Shown here: piece after piece, positions 60,013-64,000 of the stretch
Numbering within the stretch: the first letter of the stretch is position 1
How the letters are laid out: the number at the start of each line of letters is the position of its first letter
Assembly (NCBI GenBank): GCA_016710365.1
Contig: JADJVW010000002.1
Span: 383,641-447,640 of the forward strand
Direction of reading: 5' to 3'
Length of the DNA stretch: 64,000 nt
Source: Candidatus Caldilinea saccharophila
Lineage (GTDB): Bacteria; Chloroflexota; Anaerolineae; Caldilineales; Caldilineaceae
Notes under the pieces: model-generated
Databases searched by the model: none
Told to the model about the DNA's origin: nothing
Seen by the model: only the letters and a program-made list of their open reading frames with translations
Translations under genes and position numbers: made by a program

Positions 60013-60927
60013 ATGATGCGCGACGATGAACGGCGGGGGATGTGGTTTGCGATTGGTTGCTATGTGACGTGGGGCATCTTCCCGCTCTATTTCCGGCTGC
60101 TGGCGCCGGTGCCGGCGATCGACATTCTCGCCAACCGGGTGATCTGGTCGGTGGTCTTGCTGGTGATTCTGCTGACCGTGCGCCGGGATTGGGGCTGGCT
60201 GCGCCCGGCCTTGCATACGCCGCGCACGGTGCTGCTCTATGCGTCGGCGGGGATCATTCTTGCCGCCAATTGGTACACCTATATCTGGGGCGTCAACGCC
60301 GGCTTTGTCGTCGAGACCAGCCTCGGCTACTTCATCAACCCGCTAGTGAGCGTGTTGCTCGGCGTGATCTTTCTGCGCGAGCGGCTGCGCGGCGGCCAAT
60401 GGGCGGCCATCGCGACCGCGGCCGCCGGCGTGATCTTCCTGACGGTCAGTTACGGCCAGCTCCCCTGGCTCGCGCTGATCCTAGCTTTCACTTTTGGGTT
60501 CTACGGGCTGCTTAAAAAGCAGGGCGCGCTGCGGTCGATGCAGGGACTCACGCTGGAGACGGGCACGATCCTGCTGCCGGCGATGGCGCTGCTTTTCTTC
60601 CGTGAGGCGGCCGGTGCGGACAGTCTTGTGAGCTATGGCTGGGGCAAGACCTTGCTGCTGCTTTCCACCAGCGTCGTCACCATCGTGCCGCTCCTTTGGT
60701 TTGCGTCGGCGGCGCGGTTGATCCCGCTGTCGATGCTGGGCATCTTGCAATACATCGCACCGACGTTGCAGCTTTTGGTCGGCCTGTTCATTTTCCACGA
60801 ACCCTTCAGCACCACCCGGCTACTCGGCTTTGCGATCATCTGGCTAGCGCTGCTGATCTATTCAATCGAAGGAATCCATCATCAGCGCGAGATGCGGCTC
60901 GGTGTTCCCGCACCGGCGCAGCGATGA
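60013..60927 (+). CDS. rarD: RarD-type EamA-family transporter
   Basis: 304 residues with ten TM helices, an inner-membrane drug/metabolite transporter of the RarD subgroup. Seen: FAIGCYVTWGIFPLYFRLL, ILANRVIWSVVLLVILL, NWYTYIWGVNAGFVVETSLG, YFINPLVSVLLGVIFLRERL (the family signature), FYGLLKKQGALRSMQGLTLE, LLWFASAARLIPLSMLGILQ and YIAPTLQLLVGLFIFHEPF. AGAAGGA precedes the ATG. Substrate not known; some RarD-like proteins move amino acids or chloramphenicol. Complete, no frameshift. Confidence 0.95.
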   Translation: MMRDDERRGMWFAIGCYVTWGIFPLYFRLLAPVPAIDILANRVIWSVVLLVILLTVRRDWGWLRPALHTPRTVLLYASAGIILAANWYTYIWGVNAGFVVETSLGYFINPLVSVLLGVIFLRERLRGGQWAAIATAAAGVIFLTVSYGQLPWLALILAFTFGFYGLLKKQGALRSMQGLTLETGTILLPAMALLFFREAAGADSLVSYGWGKTLLLLSTSVVTIVPLLWFASAARLIPLSMLGILQYIAPTLQLLVGLFIFHEPFSTTRLLGFAIIWLALLIYSIEGIHHQREMRLGVPAPAQR

Positions 60928-60999
60928 AGCTGTCAATCGCACGCGGATGTAGCGGATCGGGCGGATTTTCGCGAACGCAGGTCAGTGACCCTACTGTTC

Positions 61000-61053
61000 G
61001 TAGTAGCGGCTTTAGTCGCATCACTCTCCTACCATGACTAAAGTCATTACTAC
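61000..61053. terminator. Hairpin between convergent rarD and the SDR gene
   Basis: GTAGTAGCGGCTTTAGTCG (61000-61018) faces GACTAAAGTCATTACTAC (61036-61053), an imperfect 18-bp stem placed where both genes would need a terminator. It is preceded at about 60941-60975 by half of a family D element (CGCGGATGTAGCGGATCGGG). Confidence 0.5.
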
Positions 61054-61082
61054 CCTCTCGCGTACGATTTGCGCCGTCGGTA

Positions 61083-61845
<763 letters not shown>

Positions 61846-61856
<11 letters not shown>

Positions 61857-62766
61857 CCAGGTTTACCGGCTTGCCGTCGATCTCGATCTCCGGCGCCGAT
61901 TCTTCGGCGACCTGTTTGTAGACCTGCGTCGTGCTGAGGCTGGCGTGACCCAACCGTTGTTGCACTTCGCGCAGCCCCGCGCCTGTATTGAGCAGATGGG
62001 TGGCGAAGCTGTGGCGCAGGGTGTGCGGCGTCACCTGTTCGCGAATATCGACCTCTTTGACATAGCGCTTGATGATCAACCACAGCCCCTGCCGGGTCAG
62101 GCGTTGGCCGCGATGATTCAGGAACAGCGCCTGCTCATTCGTGCGCACCACCAACGCCGTCCGGCCACGCTCCATGTACACGCGCAGCGCCTCCTGAACC
62201 GCGGCGTCAAGCGGCGCCACTCGACGTCGTTTGCCGTCGGCGCCACAAACTATGCGTCCCGTCTCAAGATCGAGATCCGTGATATTGAGATTCACCAGTT
62301 CGGTGACGCGCATCCCGGTGGCATAAAGAGTTTCGAGCAGGGCGCTGTCACGCCAGGCTTGCGGCGTCTCCTGCCGCTTGGGTGCAGCAAGCAAGCGCTC
62401 CACATCTTCGTGTGAAATCGTATGAGGGATATGTTTCTTGACTTTTGGGGACTCTAATAGAGCGGCCGGGTCCTTTTCGATGATGCCATGCATCCGCATG
62501 AACTCGAAGAAACTCTTGACTGCGGCCACTTTGCGCGCCACCGTCGAGGACGCGTAGTCGCGATCCTTGAGATGGAACACATAGTTTTGGATGACAGCCG
62601 GCGTAACTTGATCCCAGCTTTTGACTTGCTGACCATCAGGTGCAGTGTAGTGCATCAGAAAAGTCAACAGTTGAGTCAGGTCGTTGCGATAGGCGGCAAC
62701 GGTGTTGTCGGAAGCGTCTTCCTCCACATCGAGCGATAGCAGGTAGCGTTGGACTTCCTCTTGCAT
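61846..62766 (-). CDS. xerD: XerC/XerD-type tyrosine recombinase
   Basis: 306 residues from ATG 62766, chosen because GGAG lies nine bases before it; the frame extends to a TTG at 62781. An N-terminal SAM-like domain (YLLSLDVEEDASDNTVAAYRNDLTQLLTF) is followed by the catalytic domain with Arg in YATGMRVTELVNLN, HTLRHSFATHLL (His-x2-Arg), LGHASLSTTQVY (His and nucleophile Tyr). Length and motifs fit the chromosome-dimer-resolution recombinases XerC/D. No phage or integron context is near, so a housekeeping role is likely. It heads a two-gene run with the SDR gene. Confidence 0.93.
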
Positions 62767-62892
62767 ACGATTGCTCTCCAATTCAGCACTCTACGGCTCA
62801 CCTCATTCGCCCCTATCGTAGCATAACTTTGCATAAAACCGAAACCGCCATCACTTTCATATGCATATTCTTTGGGGCTATAATAGAGTCCT

Positions 62893-64000
62893 ATGGCACG
62901 CAAACCGCAGAAACCTGCACAACCCAACCCCGCACCGCCCAAAGCTGATACCGCGCTGGCTGACTTTACAGAGACGTACTTCACACAATTTGGGGCAACG
63001 GTGCACACCAACCAATCCACTGCCGACGCCCGCCTGGATGTGCAGCTCCCCCCCGCATTAGCCACTCATTTTGGGCGGGAACAGGTTCGTTTATCCTTCC
63101 ACACGTCAGAACCTGAAAGCGGTTTTGAACTTGTGGCGCACGGCAGCCGCGTGTTTGACCAGATGATGACCTTCCTCGATGCGCGCAGCGCTTTTAGTGT
63201 GCAACGCGCGCCCGCGCGTTATGCCGGGGGCGAGGCGTTGATGAGCGCGATTCGCCCCACCAATGCCAGCGTCAGCCGGCTGCGCCTGCAAGAGCGGATG
63301 CGCACGGTGTTCGCCTTTACCTGGCGCATCACCTATCGCGCCGACGATAAGCGCCAGGAAATTTACACGATCTGGATGGATGATGACGGCCGCCCATTGA
63401 CGCAGCCGGGCGCAGCCGAAACCCAGCCGCCTGCCGTTGATCTAGAGCGTATGCTCGCCGATGCAGAGGCTGTGCCCGCCGAACACAACGAGGCCGGCGA
63501 ACTATTGCCGCCCAAACTGCCACCCCTCACCCAGCTTGTGCGGCTTGCCGAACAAGCGCGCAATTACGCCACCTTTCACGCCGACGTGCGCTGCGTCAGC
63601 CATGAAGCCGAGATTCTCCCCCGGCTGTACAAGACGCTCAACCGTCTGCTCACCTACTATCAACAACAGATCGATGAGATCCAGACGGCGCGCGACCCTG
63701 AAGGCGAGCGTCGCCGCGTGCTCGAAGCCGATCTACAGCGCAAAGTGGCCGAGGAGATCGAAAATCATCGCCTGCGCGTTGAGGTGGAGTTGCTGGGCTA
63801 TGTGGCGCTGGAGACGCCGACCGCGGTGGCCGACTTGACGCTGACCACCGGGCGGCGCGAAGTGACTGTGCGCGTCGAACAAGATCGTTACAGCGGGAAA
63901 TTGCGTCGCCCCTGTTTTGCCTGCGGCGCAGAAACAACCGATCTCACGATCGATTACCGCGGCCATATCACGTGCGAACGCTGTACGCATCTGTGCAACG
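62893..64000 (+). CDS. Unknown protein with a C-terminal zinc ribbon (partial, runs off the window)
   Basis: 369 codons from ATG 62893, open to the edge. A Pro/Ala/Lys-rich start (MARKPQKPAQPNPAPPK) is followed by a beta-rich domain (LDVQLPPALATHFGREQVRL; VFAFTWRITYRADDKRQEIY), a helical, charged segment (QQQIDEIQTARDPEGERRR, coiled-coil-like), another beta region (VEVELLGYVALETPTAVADL), and a treble-clef-like Cys pair PCFACG then CERCTHLC near the edge. I do not recognise the family; such proteins are sometimes encoded beside SNF2-type helicases in Chloroflexota, which could be tested by the sequence to the right. It is divergent from xerD with 126 bases between them. Confidence 0.8.
   Translation, partial: MARKPQKPAQPNPAPPKADTALADFTETYFTQFGATVHTNQSTADARLDVQLPPALATHFGREQVRLSFHTSEPESGFELVAHGSRVFDQMMTFLDARSAFSVQRAPARYAGGEALMSAIRPTNASVSRLRLQERMRTVFAFTWRITYRADDKRQEIYTIWMDDDGRPLTQPGAAETQPPAVDLERMLADAEAVPAEHNEAGELLPPKLPPLTQLVRLAEQARNYATFHADVRCVSHEAEILPRLYKTLNRLLTYYQQQIDEIQTARDPEGERRRVLEADLQRKVAEEIENHRLRVEVELLGYVALETPTAVADLTLTTGRREVTVRVEQDRYSGKLRRPCFACGAETTDLTIDYRGHITCERCTHLCN

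Overview
The window is high-GC bacterial DNA from an environmental, Gram-negative-style or monoderm Chloroflexota-like genome (Caldilinea/Anaerolineae type is my best guess). This rests on the mix of families: a cyclic-di-AMP receptor next to tmk, an R3H/AAA protein, a PrsW-like protein, secreted TP-rich proteases, a two-META-domain lipoprotein, a MalT-like regulator, and many short palindromic intergenic repeats. No rRNA or tRNA was seen. About seventeen single-base frameshifts fall in otherwise full-length genes, so the underlying assembly probably carries indel errors; frameshifted genes are annotated here as one gene with the break position given.

Layout. 0-4.2 kb: tail of a small protein, then a minus-strand run of a GNAT-like protein, an R3H AAA protein, thymidylate kinase and a DarA-like c-di-AMP receptor. 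4.5-9.9 kb: secreted protein, META lipoprotein, endonuclease/exonuclease/phosphatase, a 21-bp minisatellite and an unknown protein. 10.2-19.8 kb: a type I restriction-modification locus (two hsdM, two single-TRD hsdS, a broken and a near-complete hsdR) invaded by a REP-associated tyrosine transposase (RAYT), a nine-copy array of its 68-bp palindromes, and further single palindromes, one of which is in frame inside hsdR. 20.4-28.5 kb: response regulator, histidine kinase, MacB-type ABC transporter, membrane fusion protein and an SH3/beta-propeller protein, all on one strand. 28.9-38.1 kb: subtilisin-like protease, O-antigen-ligase-like protein, alpha/beta hydrolase, lipoyl synthase, a PIN toxin-like pair and an M20 peptidase. 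38.3-41.9 kb: a minus-strand operon of PrsW-like protein, a single-TM protein and a trypsin-like protease. 42-49 kb: RNase D, a large sialidase-repeat lipoprotein, a MalT-like regulator fused to the tail of a GlnQ-type ATPase, an XRE regulator with a membrane partner and a strong promoter/operator, and degraded DNA. 49.1-64 kb: extradiol-dioxygenase-like protein, amidohydrolase, glucose-6-phosphate isomerase, DUF2249 protein, dolichol-phosphate-mannose-synthase-like GT2, a YfhO-flippase fusion, RarD, an SDR, a Xer recombinase and the start of a zinc-ribbon protein.

How the parts fit together. The strongest unusual signals are (i) the RAYT/REP system expanding in and eroding the restriction locus, including a stop-free 99-nt palindrome in the hsdR reading frame; (ii) a second, about 122-bp family with terminal inverted repeats and flanking direct repeats that shares its core with the REPs; (iii) a GT2 followed by one polypeptide joining a YfhO-type GT-C transferase to a polysaccharide flippase, which together could form a complete lipid-linked glycosylation route; and (iv) an XRE/membrane-protein pair under a promoter bracketed by a perfect 19-bp inverted repeat.
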